NCBI RefSeq assembly: GCF_014636475.1
Contig: NZ_BMEL01000003.1
Location: 310,001-374,000 of the forward strand
Origin: Halobacillus andaensis
GTDB taxonomy: Bacteria; Bacillota; Bacilli; Bacillales; Halobacillaceae
DNA: 64,000 bases
Direction: 5' to 3'
This document shows, piece by piece, positions 46,685-54,549 of this stretch. The position numbers and the translations under genes were made by a program. The notes beneath the pieces are model-generated. The model was not told the origin of the DNA. It was given only the letters and a program-made list of their open reading frames with translations, and searched no databases. Position 1 is the first letter of the stretch; each line of letters starts with the position of its first letter.

Positions 46685-47332
46685 CTACCTCGTTTTTAAA
46701 ATAACCCCATTTAATCTGTTGTCTGCTCTAAAAACAACTTCTTTTAATTGAATCAGGTGATCTTTTTTTGTTGCATTAGCTGCCGCTACTGCAATGACAC
46801 CGTCACAATACTTTAGGAGAATTTGTGAATCAGCTGTATTTAGCAGAGGAGGGGCATTATATATCACGATATCGAACTCTTCTTTACAGCTTTCTACTAC
46901 CCTCTTTACATGTGAAGCCTTCCATAACCCCGCTGGTTTATTTGAAATCCATCCTGCAGGTAAGATAGATAAATTCATTATTTCCGTTTCAGTAATATGT
47001 TGGAGAACGCAGTCTCCATATAACAAGGCATTCACTAAACCAGAGTTACATTCAATATTATAATAAGTATGCAGCGTTGGATGACTTACGTTAACATCAG
47101 CAAGCAACACTTTAAAACCCTCTTCAGCAAAAGCTTCGGCTAATTGTGAGGAGATGACTGACAGGTGTTTTTCTCGTTCGGTTGATGTCACCATCAAGCA
47201 CCCTCCATCTTCAAGAAGAGTGTGTTGTAAATTAAAATGAATCATCCTTATTTGCTCCGTCAAAGCCGAATTTTCTTGAATGGCGCGAGACTCTTTAGCT
47301 GCTTTACCTAACTTTTTAGTGTTCTTGAACAT
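46685..47332 (-). CDS. degenerate BY-kinase (CpsD/YveL) homologue without nucleotide-binding motifs
   Basis: 215 residues from the ATG at 47332 (GAGGTG six bases upstream). Position, length and sequence (GFKVLLADVNVSHPTLHTYY, GLVNALLYGD, GVIAVAAANATKKDHL) make it a CpsD-type tyrosine autokinase. Yet the Walker A segment, normally GEGKST, reads EREKHLSVISS (about 52-62), Walker A' keeps only one Asp, Walker B IIDTPP reads IYNAPP with Asn for Asp, and the C-terminal Tyr cluster is missing. It should not bind ATP in the known way or autophosphorylate. It overlaps the Wzz-like gene by 17 bases, so both are made together. The open, undamaged frame says that the protein is still selected. Confidence 0.85.
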   Translation of the reverse strand: MFKNTKKLGKAAKESRAIQENSALTEQIRMIHFNLQHTLLEDGGCLMVTSTEREKHLSVISSQLAEAFAEEGFKVLLADVNVSHPTLHTYYNIECNSGLVNALLYGDCVLQHITETEIMNLSILPAGWISNKPAGLWKASHVKRVVESCKEEFDIVIYNAPPLLNTADSQILLKYCDGVIAVAAANATKKDHLIQLKEVVFRADNRLNGVILKTR

Positions 47333-48086
47333 GTATTTCACCTCTTTGACTTCTAAGAGTCTCTTCCTCATCTTGATTTACTATTTCTTTTTTCTTCCAC
47401 CTGGAAGAACTCCATTTAGATGAAGTTTTTTTGAATGTAACTTCCCCTAATACGCGAATACCTAATTGTGATTCTATTTCTCGAGAACTCCGAATCGTAT
47501 CATCAAAATATTCCCTTAAGAAAGCCCCCCCTACACCTAGAAGTAAGCCTATTGCCATACCGATCGCCAAGCTTAGTTCGACACTTCCTACTTTGTCCAC
47601 GGGCGGGTTATCATCTGGGTCGCTAAGTACAATAATATCTTTCACATTAAGAAGTTCGTTCATTTTATTGACGGTCGTTAAGGCTACTAGATGAGCCAGC
47701 TCCCTGGTTTCTTCTGGTTCATTTCCCCTTGCTACTACTTTAACGATTTGTGAATCCTTTGAGTTTTGAACTACAATTTTCTCTTCTAGCTCTTCGTAAG
47801 TATAATTAAAATCTGCTTTAACTGAATTAAGCACCGTTGGACTTTTTATCAAATCCATAGTAGAAGCCAATAGCATGTTTAACTCCTGAGTACTTCCATA
47901 CTCCATATTCTCTTTATCTAACTTTCCTACTACAATATTCTCCATTGATTCATAGGACGGTTTTAATATGAAAATAACTCCTGCAACTGAAATTAGGAAT
48001 ACACAGAGAGTAACTATAGCAATCGTAAGTAAACGTTGTCTCAAAACTCTAAAAAAGCGTTTAATATCCATGCCCTCTTCCATCAT
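47316..48086 (-). CDS. Wzz/CpsC (YveK) polysaccharide co-polymerase
   Basis: 256 residues: membrane helix about 20-40, outer alpha/beta domain, second helix (VELSLAIGMAIGLLLGVGGAFL) and a basic-acidic cytoplasmic tail. In Gram-positive systems this protein sets chain length and its tail activates the CpsD kinase. The ATG at 48086 has GGTGGAG upstream. It overlaps the pseudokinase gene. Confidence 0.88.
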   Translation of the reverse strand: MMEEGMDIKRFFRVLRQRLLTIAIVTLCVFLISVAGVIFILKPSYESMENIVVGKLDKENMEYGSTQELNMLLASTMDLIKSPTVLNSVKADFNYTYEELEEKIVVQNSKDSQIVKVVARGNEPEETRELAHLVALTTVNKMNELLNVKDIIVLSDPDDNPPVDKVGSVELSLAIGMAIGLLLGVGGAFLREYFDDTIRSSREIESQLGIRVLGEVTFKKTSSKWSSSRWKKKEIVNQDEEETLRSQRGEIHVQEH

Positions 48087-48117
48087 TGCTCCACCTCTTA
48101 ATTAAAATTAATACAGC

Positions 48118-49044
48118 CTACGATATCTTAATAAGTCCTTTTTCATAGTAAGCGATCGTTTCTTCTATTCCTTGGAAGAATTCATAGGATGGATACCAAT
48201 TCAGAAGTTTTAGCGCTTTTAAATTTGATAAATAACTATGCCTAATATCTCCTGGTCTCTCTGGCTGGAAAGTTGGAGAAACAGGTTTTCCAGTAATTTC
48301 ACTTAAGTTATTGATTATTTCTAAGACAGAGGTTTGTGAACAATTGCTGATATTAATCACTTCATTGTCTCCATTATGAAGGGAAGCAACATTTGCTTTG
48401 GCTACGTCTTTTACAAAAACAAAATCTCTCGTCTGTTCTCCATCGCCAAATATAGTAGGACTTTCGCCTTTGAGAGCTTGCTCAATAAAAATGGCTACGA
48501 CGCCTGCTTCTCCTTTTGTATCCTGTCTCATGCCATATACATTGGCGTAACGTAAAATGGTGTAGGACAGACCATATAAGCGCGAGAATAATTGAATATA
48601 AGATTCTGCGTTTAATTTAGACAACCCATAGAAGGAAATTGGATTAACCACGTGTTTCTCATCTATAGCTAGATATTCTGGATTTCCATATAGAGCAGCT
48701 GAAGAAGCAAATACAAATTTTTTTATGTTATGATTTACGCTGGCTTCTAACAAATTGATTGTCGAAATAATATTTTCTTCACTATCATAGATTGGTTGGT
48801 TCATTGAATGGGCTACAGAAACTTGAGCAGCTTGATGAATAACAAAATCAGGCTTTTCTTTAGTGAATATTTCACTTAAATCTTCTCTGACATCTGCCTG
48901 ATAGAATGTGACGCCTAGAGGTATATTCTCACGATTTCCAGTTATTAAATTATCGACAACAACTACTTCATAGTGTTGCTTTAATAACTCTTCAGCTATA
49001 TGGGATCCAATAAAACCTGCTCCACCAGTTACTAATACCTTCAT
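48118..49044 (-). CDS. NAD-dependent nucleotide-sugar epimerase
   Basis: 308 residues, extended SDR. Rossmann VLVTGGAGFIGSHIAEEL, catalytic SSAALYG and YGLSKLNAE, RYANVYG, typical of UDP-glucose/UDP-GlcNAc 4-epimerases. It should supply a galactose-type sugar nucleotide. The ATG at 49044 stands six bases after AGAGGTG; the GTG at 49053 lies inside that site. First gene of the main exopolysaccharide transcript, behind SinR-like sites. Confidence 0.88.
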   Translation of the reverse strand: MKVLVTGGAGFIGSHIAEELLKQHYEVVVVDNLITGNRENIPLGVTFYQADVREDLSEIFTKEKPDFVIHQAAQVSVAHSMNQPIYDSEENIISTINLLEASVNHNIKKFVFASSAALYGNPEYLAIDEKHVVNPISFYGLSKLNAESYIQLFSRLYGLSYTILRYANVYGMRQDTKGEAGVVAIFIEQALKGESPTIFGDGEQTRDFVFVKDVAKANVASLHNGDNEVINISNCSQTSVLEIINNLSEITGKPVSPTFQPERPGDIRHSYLSNLKALKLLNWYPSYEFFQGIEETIAYYEKGLIKIS

Positions 49045-49079
49045 TCTAATCACCTCTCATTTGTTTTAACGTATCTTTC

Positions 49080-49095
49080 GTTCTTTATAAAGAAT
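49080..49095. promoter_or_regulatory. SinR-like palindrome in the leader of the exopolysaccharide operon
   Basis: GTTCTTTATAAAGAAT contains the SinR heptamer GTTCTTT. Two more matches lie in the same 200-base gap on the other strand: AAAGAAC at 49163-49169 and AGAGAAC at 49225-49231. Candidate minus-strand promoters sit between them (TTGACG/TATCCT, 17 bp; or TTGTCA/TAATAT, 18 bp). SinR itself is not in the window. Confidence 0.5.
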
Positions 49096-49250
49096 ATTAA
49101 GTAGATTATAAAGGATATGACAATATTAATAAATCGTCAAAAAACGCGATTTTATTCTATTTAAAGAACAATATCTTTAAATTTCTTAAAATAACTCTGT
49201 TTTACTTAATTTTATGTTTCTTTTAGAGAACAAAACCTTAAAAAATAATC

Positions 49251-50234
49251 TCACTCGGCACTATTGTTTCGAGCGAGAATGGAATTTGCGTCTCCCAAAT
49301 CATTTACTTTATTAGCATTTAAATTACTTTCCAGCTTATTTCTCATCGATTCCTCAGTAAATTCGATCAGTTGATTATCTTGTATATACTCCTCTGGATC
49401 CCATATCATACCTTCAAAATAATTATCTGAGCCCGTAACAGTCAATATTTTCTCTGTTGATTCACTGGGCTGGATCTGTAAACCTGTAAATTGGTTTCCT
49501 GATACTTCGTTTGGGACCGTAATAGAGCTTTGGAATTCTATAAAATGAACACAATTATCTAAAGTAAAATTCGCAAAGCGGTTCCCATTAACGAAACTAT
49601 ATTGGTTCTCTGGCTTATCAGCTTGAAGTTTCACTCCCGTGTGAAACCCTACAATATTTATATTGATAAAATTAACAAAGCTGATGTGATGATCACTTTT
49701 TTCCGCATGCAGCATTAAACCTAAGCCTTTGTTGGAACCACTGGAATTAATAATAGATAATTCTTCTATACTGGTTTTCTCCCAAGACCAGAACTTCTGA
49801 CTTCCACTTAGATATACTACTTCTGAATTAAAATTATCATCGGTAATTTCTATGATCCCACCAGTTATCCCTGCGTTTTTCATAATTTCTATGACGCGAA
49901 AATCCCCCTCAACTAAAAGTCTAGTCGTTGTACCCAGCTTCATTTGTATATCACTTTTCAGAATAATACTTCGCTCTATATTATAGTCTCTGTTTCCATT
50001 TAATCGAACTTCACTTATATTATTCTCAACACTATAATCAATAGCTTCTTGAATTGCTTTTGAGTCATCTTGTTCATCGTTTGCTTTAGCTCCAAAATCT
50101 TCTACATTCACGTAATGCATGGTGTCTTTTGAGGCTTCTAACTCCTTACCTGTATTCATCCATTGATAAATTACACCTATACAAAGCAACACGAGCAACA
50201 GGGCAATAACAACATTTCTTTTAGAATTAAGCAT
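49251..50234 (-). CDS. membrane-anchored right-handed beta-helix protein (pectate lyase superfamily)
   Basis: 327 residues: a membrane anchor (about 8-25), then YVNVEDFGAKANDEQDDSKAIQEAID, the standard opening of pectate lyase 3-type beta-helix domains, and repeated beta-rich turns. Such proteins in exopolysaccharide clusters cut or bind the polymer. It is on the same strand as the cluster but separated from it by 200 bases with its own upstream palindrome. GAGGGG precedes the ATG. Enzymatic activity is not certain since no catalytic residues can be named. Confidence 0.75.
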   Translation of the reverse strand: MLNSKRNVVIALLLVLLCIGVIYQWMNTGKELEASKDTMHYVNVEDFGAKANDEQDDSKAIQEAIDYSVENNISEVRLNGNRDYNIERSIILKSDIQMKLGTTTRLLVEGDFRVIEIMKNAGITGGIIEITDDNFNSEVVYLSGSQKFWSWEKTSIEELSIINSSGSNKGLGLMLHAEKSDHHISFVNFININIVGFHTGVKLQADKPENQYSFVNGNRFANFTLDNCVHFIEFQSSITVPNEVSGNQFTGLQIQPSESTEKILTVTGSDNYFEGMIWDPEEYIQDNQLIEFTEESMRNKLESNLNANKVNDLGDANSILARNNSAE

Positions 50235-50246
50235 GGAAGCCCCTCT

Positions 50247-50259
50247 ATTCTTTAAGAAT
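50247..50259. promoter_or_regulatory. shortened version of the SinR-like palindrome before the beta-helix gene
   Basis: ATTCTTTAAGAAT, a 13-base palindrome 12 bases upstream of the start codon of the beta-helix gene. It resembles the sites at 41246 and 49080 but is two bases shorter in the centre and lacks the leading G. Confidence 0.35.
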
Positions 50260-50320
50260 ATAAATATTACTCTAATTCTTCGACGCCCCCACGATAAAAT
50301 CCTTTTTTTGTGATGTTTTG

Positions 50321-50389
50321 TGTACCAGGTACACTATATTACTGAGTGTGTACCTGGTACCGGTTTTTGCTTTCCGCGTACCTGGTACG
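50321..50389 (+). repeat. GTACCTGGTAC palindrome module, right side of the exopolysaccharide cluster
   Basis: Copies at 50322, 50350 and 50378, spaced 28 and 28. The 68-base module is nearly the same as 37826-37893, including the non-palindromic spacer TTACTGA. The hairpin plus T-run points in the plus direction, where no gene ends. Confidence 0.85.
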
Positions 50390-50401
50390 CTCTCTCTCAA
50401 T

Positions 50402-51067
50402 CTAACTTTTTATTCTTCCATCTTCTATATACAATACTCGATCACAGACTTCTAACATACGTTCATCGTGCGTTACCATGAGCGCAGCTTTGTTCTTTTC
50501 TTTCACTTCTTTGGATAGCATTTCGACCACTTTCCTTCCACGTTCGGAATCCAGGCTTGCCGTTGGTTCGTCTGCTAAAATGAGATCTGGATCATTCATA
50601 AAAGCTCTTGCGATCGCAACTCGCTGTTTCTCTCCGCCGGAAAGCTGGTTAATTTGACTTGTTGACCGATGACTAAGACCTAGATCATATATAAGTTGGC
50701 TCGCTCTTTCTTTACTCTTTCGATCCCGATTCTTTTTCATATCCCTTACGAGGAGCAGTTGATTCTCCACTGTTAGAAAAGGTACTAAATTTGACGATTG
50801 AAAAATGAAACCAATCTTATTCAATCTTACAGCTGACAGATTTTTAGATGAGTAGGTTGAGATATCTTCCTTATTAATAGAAACTCGTCCATCTGACGGA
50901 CTTAGTAACGCACCAATTATAGATAAAAGCGTGCTCTTCCCTGAGCCAGATGGGCCTACAATCGCTACAAGTTCACCTGTTTCCACTTCTAATGACACAT
51001 CTTTTAATACTTGTACAGAGGTATCTCCATCCGTGAATTTTTTGGAAATTTGTTCGACTTTCAGCAT
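50402..51067 (-). CDS. ABC transporter ATP-binding protein, HrtA-like
   Basis: 221 residues, complete nucleotide-binding domain: Walker A GPSGSGKST, signature LSGGEKQR, Walker B DLILADEPTASLD, His switch VTHDE. Length and the permease partner match the haem exporter HrtA of Staphylococcus and the wider MacB/LolD group. The ATG shares a base with the stop of the permease gene. No HssRS-type regulator is adjacent, so haem as substrate is only a suggestion. Confidence 0.85.
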   Translation of the reverse strand: MLKVEQISKKFTDGDTSVQVLKDVSLEVETGELVAIVGPSGSGKSTLLSIIGALLSPSDGRVSINKEDISTYSSKNLSAVRLNKIGFIFQSSNLVPFLTVENQLLLVRDMKKNRDRKSKERASQLIYDLGLSHRSTSQINQLSGGEKQRVAIARAFMNDPDLILADEPTASLDSERGRKVVEMLSKEVKEKNKAALMVTHDERMLEVCDRVLYIEDGRIKS

Positions 51068-52131
51068 TATTCCACCCTCCCTATCGCTTCTAATGGATCC
51101 GCTTTTGACACTTTAATAATCGAAACCAATGAACCTAGTAAATTGAGTGCTAAAAAGATCACACCTGTCAACGAAATGATTTCAACAGACAACTCAAACG
51201 GCATATCTTGAGGCAATATTTGAGTCATGAAATATACACCTGCCAAACTGAAGGTAAAACTAATACAAGTAATTAAAATAACTTGGAGCACAATACTTTT
51301 TGCAATGTAACCAGTTGAAGCTCCAATGGCTTTTAAAATACCGAACTGATGAGTTTTCTGTATCGTCAATACGTAGAAAAAGACAGTAGACACAAAAGCT
51401 GCGATGAAAAATAAGAAACTTACCATCATGAGCAAGGATCCTTGAGTTTCAGAATAGCCAGGCATTGAGCTAACGGTTTCATCTATTGTAAAAGTATTAA
51501 ACCCGCTGACATCCTGCTTCTCTCCTTCATACAAATAGGCGTTCATTACATCTTGAGAAAAGTATTCCTGCTCTTCCCAATAGTCGTAACTTGTATGGAC
51601 GACAGGCAAGTGACTATAGGTTTGCTTTTCTGTAAAGCCGGCAATTACAAATTCTTCTTCTAAATTCGTATCTGTAAAAGAATCCCCTAACCGATAGCCT
51701 TGATTTTTTATTCCTTCATCAATGATCACTTCATTTCCCCTCAGCTCATTGATTGAAAGACCTTCAGTAACTTTCGGACCAGATACTTCTTCCGTATTCA
51801 ATGCAAAAAAGACTACGTCTGATTTTTCTTCTTCTTTTTCAATAGAAGACATTTGAATCGCTAGAGGTGATGTATGGTCGCCATCAATCTCATCCTCAAT
51901 ATTTTTTATTTCCCCCTTTTCAATTTCCGACTTCATGATATTCCCTTCTGCATCATCGTCCATCACGACATAGTCAGCAGGAAGATTTTGAAGTGAGGAG
52001 CTGTCCGCTGTCGAAAGTCCAGAGGCCAATCCATTAATAAAAAAGACAAGAAACAAAATGGCGGTCATAATAATCCCAATAAGCGCGTACTTAAACTTTG
52101 ACTGGTTCAGCTCTTTAAAAGCTAAAAACAT
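51067..52131 (-). CDS. FtsX-like ABC permease, HrtB-like
   Basis: 354 residues: N-terminal helix (MFLAFKELNQSKFKYALIGIIMTAILFLVF), a large acidic outer domain (about 40-225), three helices of the FtsX type, and a C-terminal EAIGRVE. The opening LAFKEL...KFKY and the length fit HrtB haem-exporter permeases; cell-envelope peptide or lipid export is an alternative. GAGGAGGGG precedes the ATG. Same operon as the ATPase gene. Confidence 0.8.
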   Translation of the reverse strand: MFLAFKELNQSKFKYALIGIIMTAILFLVFFINGLASGLSTADSSSLQNLPADYVVMDDDAEGNIMKSEIEKGEIKNIEDEIDGDHTSPLAIQMSSIEKEEEKSDVVFFALNTEEVSGPKVTEGLSINELRGNEVIIDEGIKNQGYRLGDSFTDTNLEEEFVIAGFTEKQTYSHLPVVHTSYDYWEEQEYFSQDVMNAYLYEGEKQDVSGFNTFTIDETVSSMPGYSETQGSLLMMVSFLFFIAAFVSTVFFYVLTIQKTHQFGILKAIGASTGYIAKSIVLQVILITCISFTFSLAGVYFMTQILPQDMPFELSVEIISLTGVIFLALNLLGSLVSIIKVSKADPLEAIGRVE

Positions 52132-52250
52132 ATGATGATTCCCCTCCTCGATCTGTCAGGCTAGTAAATGAACTAGCTCTTTTATAGCGTAAAGGAGTTC
52201 TCCTTTCCCCATAACGACCTGGAGAAGTAAATTTGAATAAGACTTAAGGT

Positions 52251-52337
52251 GTACCTGGTACATATTTTTCTCATCGGCGTACCTGGTACACTCCATGCCA
52301 CTTTCTGTACCTGGTACACCATCAGGTACACCATCTG
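52251..52337 (+). repeat. GTACCTGGTAC palindrome array
   Basis: Copies at 52251, 52279 and 52307, each exactly 28 apart, then a half copy (AGGTACACC) ending next to the Fnr box. Spacers between copies differ. Confidence 0.85.
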
Positions 52338-52378
52338 TGATCATTATCACACGTGAAAGAGACCCTGTTTGGTAGAAT
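52336..52378 (+). promoter_or_regulatory. Fnr-type class II promoter of the 179-residue protein gene
   Basis: Fnr box TGTGATCATTATCACA (52336-52351) is a perfect TGTGA-N6-TCACA palindrome. A -10 hexamer TAGAAT at 52373-52378 puts the expected start near 52385, so the box centre lies at about -41.5, the standard distance for Fnr activation in B. subtilis. Confidence 0.75.
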
Positions 52379-52406
52379 TACAGTAAATTGAAAAGGTGGA
52401 GTCGTA

Positions 52407-52946
52407 TTGCTAAAGGTTATTATTCCAGTAAACAGGCAGTTATCGATAGACGGTTCATTAGATCAAGCGGGTTTTTTCAAGAAATCAGATGGATCTTATG
52501 TATTTAGAAAGGAAATGGGAAAAGGCAGTGCAGCTATTACTGCGGTCTGGGTAGAGAAAGAATCCCATTTGCTTTTCACCATTCCCGAGGATTTAGAGCT
52601 CGCTGAGTTTCAAATGATCCATGATGCCCTTAGCAGTCTTTCTGAAGTACTAAAAACTAGCATCGACGATAGTCAAGCATTTATGGGCTACCTAGAAAAC
52701 GGTGAAACGGCTTTTCTTATAAAACGATGGCACAGATGGAAAGACTTTCTATTAAGAGCAAGACACCGCTCCTTGAAAGGACAAAAAGTGGAAGTACGTG
52801 AGGTTCGCGGGATATTACTTGAGTATACAGAAGAGGAAAGCTCTCCCCATTTTGAAGTGAAAGAGTGTGTCATACTCACCACATTTGGAGAGCAAAAAGT
52901 AACAGGAAAAAACCTTCAAATTGAACCTACTGGAGAGTTTATTTAG
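52407..52946 (+). CDS. hypothetical protein under Fnr control
   Basis: 179 residues from a TTG with AAGGTGGAG upstream. Soluble, mixed alpha/beta, no membrane segment, no cysteines. A helical basic middle part (KRWHRWKDFLLRARHRSLKG) stands out. I do not recognise the family. It is next to the Fnr-controlled molybdoenzyme operon and has its own Fnr promoter, which suggests a role in the same anaerobic response. A terminator lies downstream beyond a dispersed repeat. Confidence 0.75.
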   Translation: MLKVIIPVNRQLSIDGSLDQAGFFKKSDGSYVFRKEMGKGSAAITAVWVEKESHLLFTIPEDLELAEFQMIHDALSSLSEVLKTSIDDSQAFMGYLENGETAFLIKRWHRWKDFLLRARHRSLKGQKVEVREVRGILLEYTEEESSPHFEVKECVILTTFGEQKVTGKNLQIEPTGEFI

Positions 52947-53065
52947 AAATAGAAATGAATTCAGTTGTTACCTTATATAGAGAAGAGAATGGGACATAAG
53001 TAAAGCAGTGATGTCAAAAAACAAACATTCGTATAAACGTAGATCACTAGCGTAATCAAAATACG

Positions 53066-53165
53066 AAGACTCCTGTGGGAATAGCACGAGCCGAAGATCC
53101 CGCAGGAAAGCGCTCTTTGCTTTCCGAGGAAGCTGAGACTTTGCCCACGGAAAGCGAGTGTTTTG
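53066..53165 (+). repeat. dispersed repeat family A, copy 2
   Basis: Contains GACTCCTGTGGGAATAGC, ACGAGCCGAAGATCC, CGCAGGAAAGCG, AGCTGAG, TTTGCCCACGGAAAGCGAG. The order matches 21985-22110 in inverse orientation; the central hairpin differs. Similar GC-rich elements are common in Bacillaceae intergenic DNA. Nothing else is seen in the gap 52947-53280 apart from the terminator below. Confidence 0.7.
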
Positions 53166-53196
53166 ACGGAGCGTTGGTATAAATTCTCTTTAACAT

Positions 53197-53238
53197 AAAT
53201 CATCCGAACTGATTTCTGCAAAATCGTTCGGATGATTT
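53197..53238. terminator. terminator between the 179-residue protein gene and the molybdoenzyme operon
   Basis: Perfect 13-bp stem AAATCATCCGAAC / GTTCGGATGATTT with a 16-base loop; can serve both converging units. Confidence 0.7.
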
Positions 53239-53280
53239 TATGCTTTATTAAGTTTTGTCTCAGCCTGTTATCTTTTTTTA

Positions 53281-53472
53281 TTACTGATATTCTTTTTTTC
53301 TCCAAATAAGTACTGTAATCAGAGTCACACTAGCAGACCCGCATGCTAGCAAACTATATAAAAAGACACGTTCGAATTCATGACCAAGGTAAGCGTTTAT
53401 CGTCCATTGCAGCAACATTACATTTATGGCTAACGTCAGTAATATGACGATCCAGCAAATCTTATTACCCAT
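53281..53472 (-). CDS. small membrane protein, last gene of the molybdoenzyme operon
   Basis: 63 residues with two membrane helices (about 6-24 and 36-56) and a basic C-terminal end WRKKEYQ. GGAAG precedes the ATG, and it overlaps the Rieske gene by 8 bases, so it is co-translated with it. It could be a small subunit that holds the Rieske protein or cytochrome at the membrane. No family recognised. Confidence 0.7.
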   Translation of the reverse strand: MGNKICWIVILLTLAINVMLLQWTINAYLGHEFERVFLYSLLACGSASVTLITVLIWRKKEYQ

Positions 53473-53986
53473 GACGATACTTCCTATCTACTGCATAAAC
53501 CGTACCATTTTTCACTTCCACTTCAATCATGGGCAGCTCACGTTGAGGAGGGCCTGCAATGGGATGGCCATTGTTTAAGTCAAAATATCCTTTATGGCAT
53601 GGACAAAGCAGTACTTCATCTTTTTCTTCATAAAAAACAGGACACATTAAATGGGTACAAGCATTGTTATAAGCTTTCAACTCTCCAGCTTTTGTATGAA
53701 CAAGCAGAGCCGATTCTTCCTCGGTCGGATAATGAAATTCAATGGAAGATCCTTTTGGCAGATCGGCCAGCTTCGTAATTTCCTGTCTGTTCTCCTCATC
53801 TTCAAACGTGTCGACCATAGCCTTCACAGAAAATGGAAGAGTAGATAATCCTAATGCGATGGAAGTCCCAGCCGCTGCTTTTAAAAAAGAGCGGCGGTTA
53901 TACCTTAAATCTTCTTGTCTATTAACATTATTGACAAGGTTGACCATATCACTTTCCGTATAGGGTTTATTTCTTTTATCTTTCAA
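53465..53986 (-). CDS. Tat-exported Rieske [2Fe-2S] protein
   Basis: About 173 residues. A twin-arginine signal/anchor (RRSFLKAAAGTSIALGLSTL, about 31-50) is followed by a Rieske domain with both motifs: ACTHLMC and LCPCHKGYFD. The ligands are Cys110, His112, Cys128 and His131, with Cys115 and Cys130 in place for the disulfide of high-potential Rieske proteins. It should sit on the outer face of the membrane and transfer electrons from or to quinol. The TTG at 53986, eight bases after AGGAGG, is a better start than the GTG touching the site. It lies five bases after the ferredoxin gene. Confidence 0.9.
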   Translation of the reverse strand: MKDKRNKPYTESDMVNLVNNVNRQEDLRYNRRSFLKAAAGTSIALGLSTLPFSVKAMVDTFEDEENRQEITKLADLPKGSSIEFHYPTEEESALLVHTKAGELKAYNNACTHLMCPVFYEEKDEVLLCPCHKGYFDLNNGHPIAGPPQRELPMIEVEVKNGTVYAVDRKYRHG

Positions 53987-54000
53987 ATCAGGCACCTCCT

Positions 54001-54549
54001 CTATTCATCGCTTGTATATACTCCGAAAAATTCTGGAACATACTGCCACTTGTCTTGCTCTGTTGGTTTTTTCCCTTCTACCAGGTTCATTTGTGAACGT
54101 TGACGGCGTAAAGCCTGCATCTCGTCAAAATCAATAAAACGGATAGCTTCACTAGGGCATACAGAGGCACACATTGGAGCAATATCGTGCTGAGAACGGT
54201 CATAACACATATCGCATTTGTACATTTTATTTTCTTCAAAATCGAACTTCGGGATGCCAAATGGACAGCCGAATGTACAATTGCGACAGCCAATGCACTT
54301 CTCTTCCATTGCAGAAAGCACCACACCGTCATCCGTTATTTGAATTGCATTAGCGGGACACACTCTTGCGCAAGCCGGATCTTTACATTGCATACAAAGC
54401 ATTGGATACGTTTGTCTGCTTTCCATAAAATCAACATATTCTACGAAGTTACGCTCTTTCGCATCATGATCCCCACACTCTCTACAGGCAGCCTGGCAAG
54501 CTCTGCAACCGATGCAGCGTTCAAACTCAAGGTACATAATTTTATTCAT
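54001..54549 (-). CDS. four-cluster ferredoxin subunit (NrfC/DmsB type)
   Basis: 182 residues with four cysteine sets for [4Fe-4S] clusters: CIGCRACQAAC, CMQCKDPACARVC, CIGCRNCTFGC and CDMC...CASVC. This is the electron-transfer beta subunit of DMSO-reductase-family enzymes, linking a catalytic molybdenum subunit with the membrane partner. No signal peptide, so cytoplasmic. Its ATG overlaps the stop codon of the catalytic gene by four bases, a sign of coupled translation and a shared complex. Confidence 0.92.
   Translation of the reverse strand: MNKIMYLEFERCIGCRACQAACRECGDHDAKERNFVEYVDFMESRQTYPMLCMQCKDPACARVCPANAIQITDDGVVLSAMEEKCIGCRNCTFGCPFGIPKFDFEENKMYKCDMCYDRSQHDIAPMCASVCPSEAIRFIDFDEMQALRRQRSQMNLVEGKKPTEQDKWQYVPEFFGVYTSDE

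Noticed and set aside
52156-52350. 64-codon minus-strand ORF
   Set aside because: Its sequence is mostly the GTACCTGGTAC repeats translated, and it covers the Fnr box.
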